A stretch of 64,000 nucleotides of DNA from Mesostigma viride (lineage: Eukaryota > Streptophyta > Mesostigmatophyceae > Mesostigmatales > Mesostigmataceae): NCBI GenBank assembly GCA_009746045.1, contig RPFO01000702.1, positions 996,001-1,060,000 on the forward strand, read 5' to 3'. The translations under genes and the position numbers were made by a program. The notes under the pieces were generated by a model that ran no database searches, was not told the origin of the DNA, and worked only from the letters and a program-made list of their open reading frames with translations. Below, piece by piece: positions 7,336 to 18,461 of this stretch (positions within the stretch are counted from its first letter, which is position 1; each line of letters starts with the position of its first letter).

Positions 7336-9234
7336 TTATTTCCTGCCGAATAATTTTTCTATATCTTTAAGTTTCAGCTCAACATATGTTGGTCTGCCGT
7401 GGTTACATTGAGCGGAAAAAGGTGTAGATTCCATTTGTCTTAATAATTCATTCATTTCTAGGGTAGAAAGAACTCTACCAGCCCGAATGGAATAATGACA
7501 GGCATAAGTTTCTGTAACGTGTTCTATTAACTCAGTGAGTGCAATATTTTCACCAAGTGCAAGCAAATGGTCAGCTAGATCGTTGATTAGCTTAACAATA
7601 TTAATATCACCAAGAATACTCGGCATTTCAGAGACAATTATTGATTTTTCTCCAAATTTTTCTACTGATAAACCAAGATCGGATAAAGAAGCTTTATTAT
7701 CATCTATGATTTCAGCTTTTTCTCTTGATGATAATTCAATTATTTCGGGTATTAGCAGTCTTTGTTTAATTATGCCTTTTTGCTTTATTTGCTCTTTGAT
7801 TTTTTCATAACCAAGACGCTCATGGGCGGCGTGTTGATCAGTAATAATTATACTATCTTCAGTTTGAGAAATTATATAAGTGTTATGAAGTTGAGCCTTG
7901 GCAGCACCTAGATAGTATTGTGGATCGCTAATAAAAGTATTTGCTAATTCCTGATCGGTTTGATCTTCAGTTTTAGCAGTCGGCAATTGTATAGAATCTA
8001 AGGTTGTTTGAAAACTATAATCAGAGTTTTGTTGTTTGCTTAGTGCATAATCAATACGGAAATTAGTTTTTACGTTTTTGTTTTGTGGTAACCAACCATT
8101 ATTTCTGGAGAAAGTTTTTTGGGTTGGTATTTGAAAATTATTATTAGGATGATTGTTTTCTGCCAAATAGGGCGAATCATTTTGAGGCTTCATGTAATTT
8201 ATCGCTGATTCGGATAAAGTACTAGATACTCTTTGCCCTTCAGAGTTTAAAGCTTCTTTAATGGCACTAATAACAATTGACCTAATAAAATTTGGATCAT
8301 GAAAACGCACCTCAGTTTTAGCAGGATGGACGTTAACGTCAACTAAATGAGGGTCTAATTTTAAAAATAAAGTAGAAACTGCATGGCGGTCTCTTGCTAA
8401 AAAATCCTGATAAGCGACTTTTAAAGCCACATTTAATATCTTATCCTTTACCGGTCTGTTATTAATGAATAGGAATTGTTCTTCAGCGGCCGCTTTATTA
8501 TAGGTCGGGATACTTGTATAACCGTAAAGTGATATATCATTGCGCTTAAAATCTACCAAAGCAGAATTTGTTAAGAATTCCATGCCCATTATTTCCGCAA
8601 TTCGTGAATTTAATGTCTCTTCAAAATTCCCTTCTTTTTTGCGTACTTTAACCAAATCTTTTCCTTCGTGGGTAAGAGTAAAGCCAATATGAGGATGGCT
8701 AAGGGCAATTTTTTTAACCAATGCTATGGTAGCCATCAATTCTGTTTTATCTGTTCTTAAAAATTTCAGTCTGGCTGGAGTCGCAAAAAATAAATCTCTA
8801 ACTTCAATAACTGTTCCTTCGTCAAGAGCAGCCTGCTCGGTTTTTTCTTGGATGCCGCCATTTATGCTTAAGCTATAGGCAGTATCTGTATATTTTTTTT
8901 TGGAAGTAATTTTAAATTTGCTGATTGCACCAATTGATGGTAATGCTTCTCCTCTAAAACCAAAACTATTAATGTTTAGCAAATCTTCTTCATCTAATTT
9001 TGATGTAGCATGCCTTTGAATAGCAAGTTCCAGATCTTCCTGCGACATACCAAAACCATTATCTTTTACAATGATTAGGTTTTTCCCAGCTTCCTCTAAA
9101 ATAATGTCAATTTTTGTAGCTCCTGCATCTATTGCATTCTCTACTAATTCCTTTACTACCGAAGCTGGTCTTTCTATAACTTCACCGGCAGAAATTTTGT
9201 TAATAGTACTCGGAGAGAGGATTTTAATACTCAT
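7336..9234 (-). CDS. mutL: DNA mismatch repair protein MutL
   Basis: Mismatch-repair matchmaker. The N-terminal GHKL ATPase shows 'NAIDAGATK' (33-41), 'DNGFGM' (58-63) and 'FRGEALPSI' (93-101); a low-complexity N/Q/S/T-rich linker spans about 335-435. The C-terminal domain carries DQHA-x2-E-x4-E (residues 466-477) and 'CNHGRP', the signature of MutL proteins with latent nicking endonuclease activity, as expected where MutH is absent. 632 residues is normal. It heads the run mutL-lipB-ydcF-DUF2748 on the minus strand. Confidence 0.97.
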   Translation of the reverse strand: MSIKILSPSTINKISAGEVIERPASVVKELVENAIDAGATKIDIILEEAGKNLIIVKDNGFGMSQEDLELAIQRHATSKLDEEDLLNINSFGFRGEALPSIGAISKFKITSKKKYTDTAYSLSINGGIQEKTEQAALDEGTVIEVRDLFFATPARLKFLRTDKTELMATIALVKKIALSHPHIGFTLTHEGKDLVKVRKKEGNFEETLNSRIAEIMGMEFLTNSALVDFKRNDISLYGYTSIPTYNKAAAEEQFLFINNRPVKDKILNVALKVAYQDFLARDRHAVSTLFLKLDPHLVDVNVHPAKTEVRFHDPNFIRSIVISAIKEALNSEGQRVSSTLSESAINYMKPQNDSPYLAENNHPNNNFQIPTQKTFSRNNGWLPQNKNVKTNFRIDYALSKQQNSDYSFQTTLDSIQLPTAKTEDQTDQELANTFISDPQYYLGAAKAQLHNTYIISQTEDSIIITDQHAAHERLGYEKIKEQIKQKGIIKQRLLIPEIIELSSREKAEIIDDNKASLSDLGLSVEKFGEKSIIVSEMPSILGDINIVKLINDLADHLLALGENIALTELIEHVTETYACHYSIRAGRVLSTLEMNELLRQMESTPFSAQCNHGRPTYVELKLKDIEKLFGRK

Positions 9235-9336
9235 TTGGGTGGGATAGAAGCTTAAATTTATACAAATGCAAATGATACCATTAAAACGATAGGAATAAAA
9301 TAATAAAAAAGTGAATAATGCTATTGTTGCGATGAA

Positions 9337-10032
9337 TTAGCCCTTTCTGATCCATCGTACCCAGGCTTGCCAGTCTCTGAGGCCTAAATCCTTTTCGAAA
9401 TTCAGCAGATCATAATTAGCTTGCTGGCAAATTTTTTTATCCGGAATTATTAACTCTACACCAGATGATAGAGCAGCTATTTGGGTTTTGCAGGCAAGTT
9501 CCAGATGATAACAATAAAACATTGCCTCATGAATAGTAGTGCCGCAAGTGATCATTCCGTGATTTCTAAGGAGCATGATTTTTTTATCTGCTAAATCATC
9601 AACTAGATTAACCCCATGAGAGTTGTTATCTAAGGCAAGAGAATTGTACTCATGATAATTAATCTGATCGTAAAAGTGCAACGCCCATTGACTAAGTGGC
9701 ATTAAACCGTTTTTCATGCAAGATACCGCAACAGAGGCCACTGTATGTAAATGAAATATGGCTTCAAGATCAGCTCTTTCTTTGTAAATATTTCCGTGAA
9801 TAACATAACCGGTTTTATTGTATTGGAATTCTTCTCCCTCGATAATTTCACCATCGAAACTCACCTTTAAAAGGTTATTTTCTGTAACCTCTTCGAACCT
9901 TAACCCAAAAGGATTAATATAATAATAATTTGCACCGTGAGGTCTTGCTGAGAGATGAGTATAGGTATGATCATCCATACCCAATTTTGCTAAAATCTGG
10001 TAAGCGTAAGCTAAGTTCTTTTTAATTGACAT
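9337..10032 (-). CDS. Class II aldolase/adducin family protein
   Basis: 231 residues, the size of a full class II aldolase domain. The zinc-binding histidines are visible as H94 and H96 in 'IFHLHTVAS' and H158 in 'LLRNHGMIT'. In enzymes such as fuculose-phosphate aldolase these bind the metal used to cleave sugar phosphates; the broad family also holds non-enzymatic members. In an organism with little sugar metabolism the substrate is not predictable. It starts 10 bases after the comM stop, suggesting one transcript. Confidence 0.88.
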   Translation of the reverse strand: MSIKKNLAYAYQILAKLGMDDHTYTHLSARPHGANYYYINPFGLRFEEVTENNLLKVSFDGEIIEGEEFQYNKTGYVIHGNIYKERADLEAIFHLHTVASVAVSCMKNGLMPLSQWALHFYDQINYHEYNSLALDNNSHGVNLVDDLADKKIMLLRNHGMITCGTTIHEAMFYCYHLELACKTQIAALSSGVELIIPDKKICQQANYDLLNFEKDLGLRDWQAWVRWIRKG

Positions 10033-10042
10033 AATGCTAAAA

Positions 10043-11587
10043 TTATCTATCTAATGAAGTTGTCTCTGGGCTGGTAAAATTCAGTTTCCGGTAACTAATG
10101 CTTTCAGCCACGTGAATTTTTTTTACGTAATCCGAACCGTCTAAATCGGCAATTGTCCGAGCCACTCTTAAAACCCTGTTATATCCCCGCATCGAAAGTT
10201 TGAATTTTTGGGCTGCCTCATTTAACAAATTCCGTCCTTCATCGACAGGCATAGCATAATCCGTAAGTAACTGGCCGTCTAGATTATTATTAAGCGCAAT
10301 ACCATAACCTTCGTAGCGTTTTGCCTGGAATTCTCTTGCGGCAAATATTCTCGCTGCTACAGTTTCAGAACTTTCTGAATTAGCTTTTATAGTATAATCA
10401 AAATCGTAAAACTCGTCACTACCTACTTCAATATGTAAATCAAATCGGTCCAGAATAGGTCCTGAAATTTTACTTTGATAATTGCTTCCGCACAAGGGAG
10501 CTTTATTACACTCCTTGCTTGGATTCCCTAAATAACCACACTTACAAGGGTTCATGGCGGCAATTAACTGAAACCTAGCTGGATATTTTACTTGTGTTCC
10601 TGATCGAGAAATTAAAACCTCTCCTGTTTCAATAGGTTGCCTTAATGATTCTATTACTCCTGCTGGAAATTCCGGTAATTCGTCTAAAAACAGCACTCCG
10701 TTGTGAGCTAAAGATATCTCCCCGGGTTTTACCTTTCTGCCCATTCCACCGCCTACCATTGCTGGTATAGAACAATTATGATGGGGCGCTCTAAATGGTC
10801 TTTCGTTAGTTAAGCATCCCTCTTTAAGGTTACCGGCAATGCTTGAGATCATACTGACTTCTAAAATTTCCTGAGGAGCGAGTTTTGGCAAAATACCAGG
10901 TAATCGGGATGCAAGCATGGATTTACCAGTCCCTGGTGGTCCGTACATTAACATATTATGACCGCCTGCGGCTGCTATTTCGAGTGCTCTTTTAGCTATT
11001 TTTTGGCCTTTTATATCTTTTAAATCCGGATAAGTAGCTGATTTGTTACTAACGGCTGCTTCCGGCCTTGCTAAGACTTGTATCCCGCTAAAATGATTAA
11101 TTAAGCTAAGCAAGTTATCGGCAGCTATTATTCTCTCATTACCTGACCAAGCAACTTCAGATCCATTATATTTTGAACAGATGATGCCTTTATTTTTGCT
11201 ACTTGCTCCGATAGCAGCAGGCAGGGCTCCGTTTACAGGTAGAATTGAGCCGTCTAAAGATAATTCACCAAAAACTAGATAATCTATCATTTCCTCACTA
11301 GGTAGTACTTTCATTGCTGATAATATTGCTGCAGCAATTGCTAAATCAAAATGGCTTCCTTCTTTAACAAGATCTGCTGGGGCCAAATTAACTACTATTC
11401 TTTTTGCTGGAAGGGCAAGTCCAATAGATGATAGAGCAGCTCTTACTCTTTCTTTTGATTCGGCAATAGTTTTATCGGCTAAGCCAACGATGACAAAATT
11501 TGGTACTCCCGACGATATCTGCACCTGGACATCTACATCTGTTATATCTACACCACTAAAGGTTAGGCTGCAAATTTTGGTAATCAT
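10043..11587 (-). CDS. comM: YifB/ComM-type AAA+ ATPase (Mg-chelatase-like)
   Basis: 514 residues in the family order: N-terminal Lon-protease-like fold (1-170), AAA+ domain with Walker A 'GPPGTGKSM' near residue 216 and Walker B '[10 protein letters not shown]' near 295, then the C-terminal Mg-chelatase-like segment. A cysteine cluster '[15 protein letters not shown]' lies after sensor 1. ComM is a hexameric helicase that promotes branch migration during natural transformation; whether that role holds in an intracellular bacterium is unknown. Confidence 0.92.
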   Translation of the reverse strand: MITKICSLTFSGVDITDVDVQVQISSGVPNFVIVGLADKTIAESKERVRAALSSIGLALPAKRIVVNLAPADLVKEGSHFDLAIAAAILSAMKVLPSEEMIDYLVFGELSLDGSILPVNGALPAAIGASSKNKGIICSKYNGSEVAWSGNERIIAADNLLSLINHFSGIQVLARPEAAVSNKSATYPDLKDIKGQKIAKRALEIAAAGGHNMLMYGPPGTGKSMLASRLPGILPKLAPQEILEVSMISSIAGNLKEGCLTNERPFRAPHHNCSIPAMVGGGMGRKVKPGEISLAHNGVLFLDELPEFPAGVIESLRQPIETGEVLISRSGTQVKYPARFQLIAAMNPCKCGYLGNPSKECNKAPLCGSNYQSKISGPILDRFDLHIEVGSDEFYDFDYTIKANSESSETVAARIFAAREFQAKRYEGYGIALNNNLDGQLLTDYAMPVDEGRNLLNEAAQKFKLSMRGYNRVLRVARTIADLDGSDYVKKIHVAESISYRKLNFTSPETTSLDR

Positions 11588-11771
11588 AAATAGGATGAGT
11601 TTAAGGTTATTATTTTTTTGTGTATTTTAATTGTATTTTAAAAGTTCACCTGCTGCCTAGTAGGAATTTTTGTAGGTAACTTATGGAAACTATAGGGAAA
11701 AGTCAAGGACAACTTCAGATAGACGTTATAGTAAGCTATTCAACCAAACAACAGAATCAGATACTACCTAA

Positions 11772-11788
11772 AAAAGTACCTTACTTTT
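11772..11788 (-). terminator. Possible intrinsic terminator of mnmE
   Basis: On the minus strand AAAAGTA-AGG-TACTTTT forms a seven-base stem followed by further T residues. It overlaps the mnmE stop codon. The stem is AT-rich, so strength is uncertain. Confidence 0.4.
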
Positions 11789-13145
11789 ATTTGCCAATGC
11801 AAAAATTGCTAAAGATTTCGCCTAAGATCTCATCCACTGTTATAACGCCCGTGATATTACTAAGGTATCTTATAGTCATTCTAATATCTTCTGCTGCTAA
11901 AACCAAATCACTTTCAAGATTTAAATTGCTTAAAGCTTCTAAAGCATAAGAGAGCTGAGTTCTGTGGCGTTCTCTAGTAATTTGGGGATTTTCTGAGGGG
12001 CTAGCTATTTGTTCCGCAATCTGGCAGATATGATCCATTAATTTCTCTATATTTTTGCCGGTTTTAGCTGAGATATAGAGTATATGCTTAGGTATGTGTG
12101 GCGTAAACATGCTCAAATGATTATAATCGTGGGCTGATACCTCATCTATTTTATTGAAAACAACTATCGTATTATCATCGATGAAATCTACAAAAGGTGT
12201 TATGTCTTTTTCATTGAATTCTTGTACATCATACATGATAATTTTGATGTCAGAATGCTTGAGGGTTTCCCTAGATTTTTTTATGCCGATTTGTTCGATT
12301 TCATCTACGCTGTTATCTCTAATTCCAGCCGTATCTTGAAGAATAATCGGATATCCTCCTATATCAAGGTGACCTTCAATAACGTCCCTCGTAGTACCGG
12401 CAATATTTGAAACAATAGCTATTTCTCTTTTAAGCAGCAAATTCATCAAACTTGACTTACCGACATTAGGTTTTCCTACTATCGTAAGTTTTAAACCGTT
12501 CCGAAGGCGTTCCCCTCTGTTATTATCCTTTAAATGATTAGATATTTCACGGCATAAATTACTAATATTATCTTTGGTACTGGCCAGCACTTGAGCAGGA
12601 ATTTCTTCATCAGGAAAATCAATATAAGCTTCAATTAAAGACATGATTTTAAGGAGTTGCTGACGCCAATTCGTGTATATTGCTTCTAATCCTCCGCCGA
12701 GTTGTCTTATGGCCTGTTTATGCTGTAATTCTGTTTCTGCATCGATAAGATCTGCAAGACCTTCCGCAGCCGTTAAATCAAATTTACCGTTTAAAAAAGC
12801 TCTTTTGGCAAATTCTCCGGCTTCTGCAAGTCTTAAATCTTCTATCACACCTAATGCTTGATTAAGTAATTTTATTACTGCTATACTGCCGTGGACGTGT
12901 ATTTCAGCTGATTCCTCCCCTGTAAAACTGGAATTTGCATTAAAATAAACGACCATGGCTTTATCTATCTGGATTCCAGTTTGTGGATGAAAAATTTTGC
13001 GTAAATACATTTTTCGTGGCTGTAATGCGGTTATTTGACCACCAATTAGCCGTTCCAGTGCTGCTACACTACTTGAACCCGATATCCTATAAACGGTTAC
13101 CCCAGCTTTTCCCATTCCTGAACATTGAGCAAAAATTGTATTCAT
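11787..13145 (-). CDS. mnmE: tRNA modification GTPase MnmE
   Basis: With MnmG it makes the 5-carboxymethylaminomethyl group on wobble uridine of several tRNAs. Formyl-THF-binding N-terminal domain (1-120), helical region, an inserted Ras-like G domain with 'GKPNVGKSSLM' near residue 223, 'DTAG' and 'NKID', and the invariant C-terminal 'CIGK' used in catalysis. 452 residues is full length. It is divergent from the glutamate dehydrogenase gene across a 94-base promoter region. Confidence 0.97.
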   Translation of the reverse strand: MNTIFAQCSGMGKAGVTVYRISGSSSVAALERLIGGQITALQPRKMYLRKIFHPQTGIQIDKAMVVYFNANSSFTGEESAEIHVHGSIAVIKLLNQALGVIEDLRLAEAGEFAKRAFLNGKFDLTAAEGLADLIDAETELQHKQAIRQLGGGLEAIYTNWRQQLLKIMSLIEAYIDFPDEEIPAQVLASTKDNISNLCREISNHLKDNNRGERLRNGLKLTIVGKPNVGKSSLMNLLLKREIAIVSNIAGTTRDVIEGHLDIGGYPIILQDTAGIRDNSVDEIEQIGIKKSRETLKHSDIKIIMYDVQEFNEKDITPFVDFIDDNTIVVFNKIDEVSAHDYNHLSMFTPHIPKHILYISAKTGKNIEKLMDHICQIAEQIASPSENPQITRERHRTQLSYALEALSNLNLESDLVLAAEDIRMTIRYLSNITGVITVDEILGEIFSNFCIGK

Positions 13146-13161
13146 TAACCGTCCTTAATTG

Positions 13162-13190
13162 TTGATAGAGATTTACATTTCTTATATTAT
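13162..13190 (+). promoter_or_regulatory. Sigma-70-type promoter for glutamate dehydrogenase
   Basis: TTGATA (13162-13167), a 17-base spacer, then TATTAT (13185-13190), one mismatch from consensus in each hexamer. A start near 13197 would give a leader of about 43 bases before the ATG at 13240. Position in the divergent gap with mnmE supports it. Confidence 0.6.
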
Positions 13191-13239
13191 ACCGTTAACT
13201 TGCATATTTTAAAGTTATTTAAAGGGTATTAGGTAGACT

Positions 13240-16200
13240 ATGGATGACAATGAGAACAATAATTATCTATCTTTGAGCAAACTTAATTGCACAATTGAAG
13301 ATTTTACTCCTGATATACTTAATTTAGTAAAAGCAAAGAAAAAAGGTGAGTTATATAGAAAATTTGCTCAGAAATTTTTAACTTATATTCCTGTTGATTA
13401 CAGATTAAAAGATAAAATCTCATTGTTTGGTGATTTTACTGATGAAGCTTTTGAATTTTTTAAACAAAGAAAAAATGAAGAAAGAAAAATTGAAATTTCA
13501 AAAGTTAAATTTCAAAACAACAATTCCATTACAATATTAATAATTATTGAAAATCGGCCGTTTATTATTGATTCGTTGAATTGTTTAATATCAAGACTGG
13601 GACTACAAACTATTTTTACGTTTCATCCTGTGGTTTTTTCTAAAAGAGATAAAAATGGCAACTTAGTTGATATTGTTTCGACAGGTGAAGAAGCTTCAAG
13701 AGAATCATTAGTGTTTATTAAAGCTCTTGGAAATTTTAATGAAGAAACCATACAAATCTTAAAAAAAGAAATAAATAAAATTATCGATTTAGTCGATTAT
13801 ACCTATAACTCTTGGCAAAGCTTGCTAAATAAATTAATTGCTGTAACTACTGAGATAGTAAGCCATAAAGATGTCTATGAGGAAAGAGGATTACCTACTG
13901 AAGAGGCTCTTGATTTCCTAAATTGGTTACAGAAAGATAATTTTACTTTCCTTGGCATGGTTGAATTTGATACTTCCTCCATGCAAATAACCCATGAAGA
14001 TGGAGTAAAAGATATTTGGCAAGATAATAAGGAGGAATTAAAGGTTATAATAGAGTTTTCTAAAAGGGATTATTACTCTAATAAACTTGCCATGCTTGGC
14101 AAACTTAATAAAGTATCGCCGGTGCATCGTAATGCCCTTGTAGATTATATTCTAATTAAGCATCTAGATGAAAATGGGGGATATAAATCAGGTAGTATAA
14201 TTTTTGGACTTTATGGAATGGCAGTTTATTACCAATCCATAAAAAGTGTACCTATTTTGCGGGGAAAGATGAATTATGTGCTTGATGAATCAGGATTTCC
14301 TTTAAACAGTTACAATTCTAAAAAGCTAAAAAATATTATCGAATCTTTACCTCGTGATACTTTAATCCAAATTGATGAAACCGATTTGTATTGTATGTGC
14401 CTTCATATGCTTTCAAGCATGCGTAGCAAAAAATTAAAATTGTTTATTCAGCAAGATTGGGCCGGTTCCTTTATTAATATTATCATTTTTATGCCAAGGA
14501 ATCGTCTCACGCCAGATGTGTATAATACAATTAGCAACTATCTGTCTGAAAAGTTTGATAGTGAAATTATTACTGATAATATAACAGTATTAGCTCAGGA
14601 TTTTTCTCACCTTTTTGCTACTATTCCTGTAAAAGATAAAAGGAAGCTCAACTTTATCCCTCAGGAATTAGAGGAAGATTTGATAAAAATCACTACCAAT
14701 TGGTCCGACTCTTTATTAGATAAATTATGCGAAAAATATGGAGAATACGAAGGGGGGCTTAAACATAAGCAGCTAGAATTTGCTTTTCCTCCTGAGTATA
14801 AGCATAAATTTAATGCAAGTGCTACAATTGAGGATATTAACAACCTGAAAAAAGCTTCAGATTTAAACAAAACCGTTTTTAACCTCTTACAAAAATCACC
14901 TTCGGAGTTTATTTTGAAAATTTACAGCCCGTCGGTATTTTTAACTCTTTCTGATACTTTGCCTGCTATTGAGAATTTAGGTTTTATAGCCATTGATGAA
15001 CAAAGTTTTATAATCAAAGAAACAAATGAAATTAAGCAGAGTTGGATTTATGAATTTATTTTAGCAAGCCATACGGAAATAGAAATTCCATTTAGCGTGT
15101 TAAAGAAAAATATTGAATTAGCTCTTGAGAAAATAAATGAGGGTATATTCTCAAGCAACTCTTTAAGTAAGTTACTTGTTATTTCTGGTATGGAGTGGCA
15201 AAAAATTTATTTATTGAAGGCCTTAACAACATATTTACATCAAACTGGTATTTCTTATGGAAAGGCATATGCTCAGCTAACTTTAATAAAACATCATAAA
15301 TTTACAGAACTACTCGTGAAGCTTTTCAGTGCATTATTTGATCCTGAATTATATTCAAAAAAACTGGCAAAATCTATTAGTAAGGACCTAGAAAATTACC
15401 TTGATGTAGTTTCAAATAGTACGGAGGATAAAGTCCTGCGTAATATGTATCAAATTATTAAAGCAATTACTAGAACTAATTTTTATCAAACCAGAGATGA
15501 TGCGATAAAACCTTATATTTCTTTTAAATTTGATTCGCATAAAGTGCCAGACCTACCGCTGCCAAGACCTTATGCTGAAATTTTTATTTATTCTAATGAA
15601 TTTGAAGGTATCCACCTTAGGGGTGGGAAGGTTGCACGGGGAGGAATTAGGTGGTCAGATAGGGGAGAAGATTATAGATTAGAAGTACTGGGCTTGATGA
15701 AGGCTCAGATGGCTAAGAATGCTGTTATAGTACCGGTTGGTTCTAAAGGGTGTTTCTTTGTTAAATTTGAGCAAGGACACTTTTCTCGCACGGAATATAT
15801 GGTAAAAGTTGTTGAATGTTATCAAAATTTCTTGAGAGGCCTTTTAGACCTTACTGATAACTTGGTTAATGGTGAAATAGTTCGGCCGGCAAAAACCGTA
15901 ATTTACGATCATGACGATCCATATTTAGTAGTAGCGGCTGATAAAGGAACCGCATCTTTTTCTGATTATGCAAATCACGTTTCACTGGAGTATAATTTCT
16001 GGCTTGGTGATGCTTTTGCATCCGGTGGATCAGTGGGTTATGATCATAAAAAGATGGGTATTACAGCTAAAGGAGCGTGGATTTCAGCTCGCTCTCATTT
16101 TTATGATATGGGCAGGGATATTCAGTCCGAGCCATTTACAGTAATTGGTATTGGAGATATGTCAGGAGATGTATTCGGTAACGGTATGTTGCTCTCCAAA

Positions 16201-18030
16201 TATATAAAATTGGTAGCGGCATTTAACCATATGCATATTTTTATAGATCCAAATCCAGACTACAAGTCAAGTTATAAAGAGAGGCAACGGTTGTTTAATA
16301 TGCCAGGTAGTAAATGGTCGGATTATAATCCTGAATTAATTTCTAAAGGTGGGGGGGTTTTCGAGAGATCGGCAAAAATCATTGATATATCTAAGGAAAT
16401 ACAAAGCCTTCTTGGTTTAGAAAGTAATTCTGTTACTCCTAATGATTTAATTAAAGCGATTCTAAAAGCTGATGTGGATTTATTATGGAATGGTGGGATA
16501 GGCACTTATATTAAAGCATTATCAGAAAATAATGCAGATATTGGTGATAAATCAAATGATAATTTACGCTGTGATGCGAGAGATATACGCACTAAAGTAA
16601 TCTGTGAGGGGGGAAATCTTGGAGTTTCCCAGCTCGGTAGAATTGAGTATGCTCTTTGTGGCGGACATATAAATACTGATTTTATTGATAATTCTGCCGG
16701 TGTTGATTGTTCTGACCACGAAGTAAATATTAAAATTGCTTTGAATATGTCTACTTCTTCTGGTAGCTTTCCTGTAGAAGAACGTAACTATTTGTTACAG
16801 CAAATGACCGGGCAAGTCGAGGAATTAGTATTAACTGATAATTATGATCAGAATCAAGCAATTACTATTGCGCAAAGAACACCAGTTTTAAATATTGAAA
16901 ATTTTGGGCAGTTAATACGTAACCTAGAACAAGAAGGTTTACTAAACAGAGAAGTTGAATTCTTGCCTGCTTTGTCAGAACTTTCGCGCAGAGCAATTGC
17001 AAGAGAAAAAATAACACGCCCAGAACTTGCAGTGTTATTGTCGTATAGCAAAATGTTAGTGGAAAAGCAGCTGATGTGCTCGAATATTGCAGAAGATAAA
17101 TACTTTCAGAAATATTTGTTTAATTATTTTCCTCATTTAATGAGAGATAAGTTTAGCAACGAAATTCTAAATCATCCTTTAAAAAAAGAAATTATAATTA
17201 CTGTTATAGCTAATAAATTAGTTAATCAACTGGGGGGATCATTAATTACTGATATCGAAAAAGAAACAGGTGGAGTTTTATGTGATATTGCAAGAGCCCA
17301 CAGTGTCATTTGCGAATTGTTTGATTTAGACGGTTTATGGAAAAAAGTAGAGAACCTGGATAAGACAATTACTACAGAAATAAAAGTGGATATGTTTACT
17401 GACCTTGCCAAAATAATGCGCCGGGGTATTAGCTGGTTTATAAAAAATACCAAATCTCCGATCAATATTTTAGAGACTATAGAAGATTATAAAGAGCAAA
17501 TACACCGGATAACTAGCTTAATGGGAAAACTTCTAGTGGGAGAAACTAAAACAAAATTTTATAATAAAATCAATATTTATAAACAAGCAGGAGTTCAAGA
17601 AAGTCTAGCAAAAGCTGTAGCTTCTTTAGAATCGTTAGTATCAGCTTTTGATATTATTTATGTTGCTAAAGTTACTAATTCTAAAGACGAAGATGTTGCA
17701 AACTTATACTTTGAAAGTGGAGAGTTATTGAATATTGATTGGCTTAGAAAATCATGCGATGCGCAGATAGACGATTCTTATTGGAATAGACTATCTATCC
17801 AATCCCTAAAAGATGATTTTTATGATAAACAGAGGCGTTTTGTTACGGAAATAATAAAAAAACAACAAAATAGAGTTGATTTATTAAGTTGGATTAATAA
17901 CAATAATCAAAGTGCTGGTATTTTTACCAATTTTGTAACAGAACTTAAATTCCAGGAAACCGTTAACTTAAATATGCTTATATTAGCTAATAAAAAATTC
18001 GAATTATTCTTAAGACAACTTAGTGGGTAA
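13240..18030 (+). CDS. NAD-specific glutamate dehydrogenase, 180-kDa type
   Basis: Oxidatively deaminates glutamate to 2-oxoglutarate and ammonia with NAD, feeding the TCA cycle; intracellular rickettsiae use host glutamate as a main fuel. At 1596 residues it belongs to the large GDH class with a long N-terminal regulatory region containing ACT-like segments (to about 700). The catalytic domain starts around 780: 'GGKVARGGIRWSDRGEDYR' and 'KNAVIVPVGSKGCFFVK' carry the substrate-binding lysines. The NAD-binding part has 'GIGDMSGDVFGNGML'. No frameshift or missing core motif. Its stop is two bases before the RodZ-like gene, which probably shares the transcript. Confidence 0.97.
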   Translation: MDDNENNNYLSLSKLNCTIEDFTPDILNLVKAKKKGELYRKFAQKFLTYIPVDYRLKDKISLFGDFTDEAFEFFKQRKNEERKIEISKVKFQNNNSITILIIIENRPFIIDSLNCLISRLGLQTIFTFHPVVFSKRDKNGNLVDIVSTGEEASRESLVFIKALGNFNEETIQILKKEINKIIDLVDYTYNSWQSLLNKLIAVTTEIVSHKDVYEERGLPTEEALDFLNWLQKDNFTFLGMVEFDTSSMQITHEDGVKDIWQDNKEELKVIIEFSKRDYYSNKLAMLGKLNKVSPVHRNALVDYILIKHLDENGGYKSGSIIFGLYGMAVYYQSIKSVPILRGKMNYVLDESGFPLNSYNSKKLKNIIESLPRDTLIQIDETDLYCMCLHMLSSMRSKKLKLFIQQDWAGSFINIIIFMPRNRLTPDVYNTISNYLSEKFDSEIITDNITVLAQDFSHLFATIPVKDKRKLNFIPQELEEDLIKITTNWSDSLLDKLCEKYGEYEGGLKHKQLEFAFPPEYKHKFNASATIEDINNLKKASDLNKTVFNLLQKSPSEFILKIYSPSVFLTLSDTLPAIENLGFIAIDEQSFIIKETNEIKQSWIYEFILASHTEIEIPFSVLKKNIELALEKINEGIFSSNSLSKLLVISGMEWQKIYLLKALTTYLHQTGISYGKAYAQLTLIKHHKFTELLVKLFSALFDPELYSKKLAKSISKDLENYLDVVSNSTEDKVLRNMYQIIKAITRTNFYQTRDDAIKPYISFKFDSHKVPDLPLPRPYAEIFIYSNEFEGIHLRGGKVARGGIRWSDRGEDYRLEVLGLMKAQMAKNAVIVPVGSKGCFFVKFEQGHFSRTEYMVKVVECYQNFLRGLLDLTDNLVNGEIVRPAKTVIYDHDDPYLVVAADKGTASFSDYANHVSLEYNFWLGDAFASGGSVGYDHKKMGITAKGAWISARSHFYDMGRDIQSEPFTVIGIGDMSGDVFGNGMLLSKYIKLVAAFNHMHIFIDPNPDYKSSYKERQRLFNMPGSKWSDYNPELISKGGGVFERSAKIIDISKEIQSLLGLESNSVTPNDLIKAILKADVDLLWNGGIGTYIKALSENNADIGDKSNDNLRCDARDIRTKVICEGGNLGVSQLGRIEYALCGGHINTDFIDNSAGVDCSDHEVNIKIALNMSTSSGSFPVEERNYLLQQMTGQVEELVLTDNYDQNQAITIAQRTPVLNIENFGQLIRNLEQEGLLNREVEFLPALSELSRRAIAREKITRPELAVLLSYSKMLVEKQLMCSNIAEDKYFQKYLFNYFPHLMRDKFSNEILNHPLKKEIIITVIANKLVNQLGGSLITDIEKETGGVLCDIARAHSVICELFDLDGLWKKVENLDKTITTEIKVDMFTDLAKIMRRGISWFIKNTKSPINILETIEDYKEQIHRITSLMGKLLVGETKTKFYNKINIYKQAGVQESLAKAVASLESLVSAFDIIYVAKVTNSKDEDVANLYFESGELLNIDWLRKSCDAQIDDSYWNRLSIQSLKDDFYDKQRRFVTEIIKKQQNRVDLLSWINNNNQSAGIFTNFVTELKFQETVNLNMLILANKKFELFLRQLSG

Positions 18031-18032
18031 CT

Positions 18033-18461
18033 ATGAGTTCTAAATTGAAAGAAGCAAGAGAAGCAGCGGGGTATAGCATTGATTATGTTGCAGAAAAACT
18101 AAATATTCGCAAACAATATTTACTTGCTCTTGAAGAAGGGAATTACGATATAATGCCTGGGAAAGTTTATACTGAAGGATACAAAAAAATGTATTATGAG
18201 TTTCTTGGAATTAATCCCCAGAATGAGCGGGATGATGAGTTAGAGACAACGCAAGTATTAAACAGTTCTGAGATACCTGTTATTACTAAAAAATATACAA
18301 AATATATAATTATTTGTTCTGTTATTTTACTGGCTTTGGTGATAGCATTATATGATTTTTTAAAGGTACAACCTGAAGACTTACTTATAACAACTCAATC
18401 AGATGATGTAAACGATGGAAGTAGACAACAAAGCTCTGATATACCTTATAAAACAGATTAA
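18033..18461 (+). CDS. RodZ-like helix-turn-helix membrane protein
   Basis: 142 residues: an N-terminal HTH_25-type domain (1-65, 'LKEAREAAGYSIDYVAEKLN'), a linker, one transmembrane helix (about 90-108) and a short outer tail. This is the layout of RodZ, which ties MreB filaments to the membrane in rod-shape maintenance, but without the long periplasmic beta domain. The shortened form is typical of alphaproteobacterial HTH-TM proteins. It starts two bases after the glutamate dehydrogenase stop and overlaps the next small gene by 47 bases. Confidence 0.8.
   Translation: MSSKLKEAREAAGYSIDYVAEKLNIRKQYLLALEEGNYDIMPGKVYTEGYKKMYYEFLGINPQNERDDELETTQVLNSSEIPVITKKYTKYIIICSVILLALVIALYDFLKVQPEDLLITTQSDDVNDGSRQQSSDIPYKTD

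Noticed and set aside
11683-11949. 88-codon plus-strand frame behind comM
   Set aside because: Most of it is the complement of the conserved mnmE 3' end; the rest is low-complexity and covers the probable mnmE terminator.
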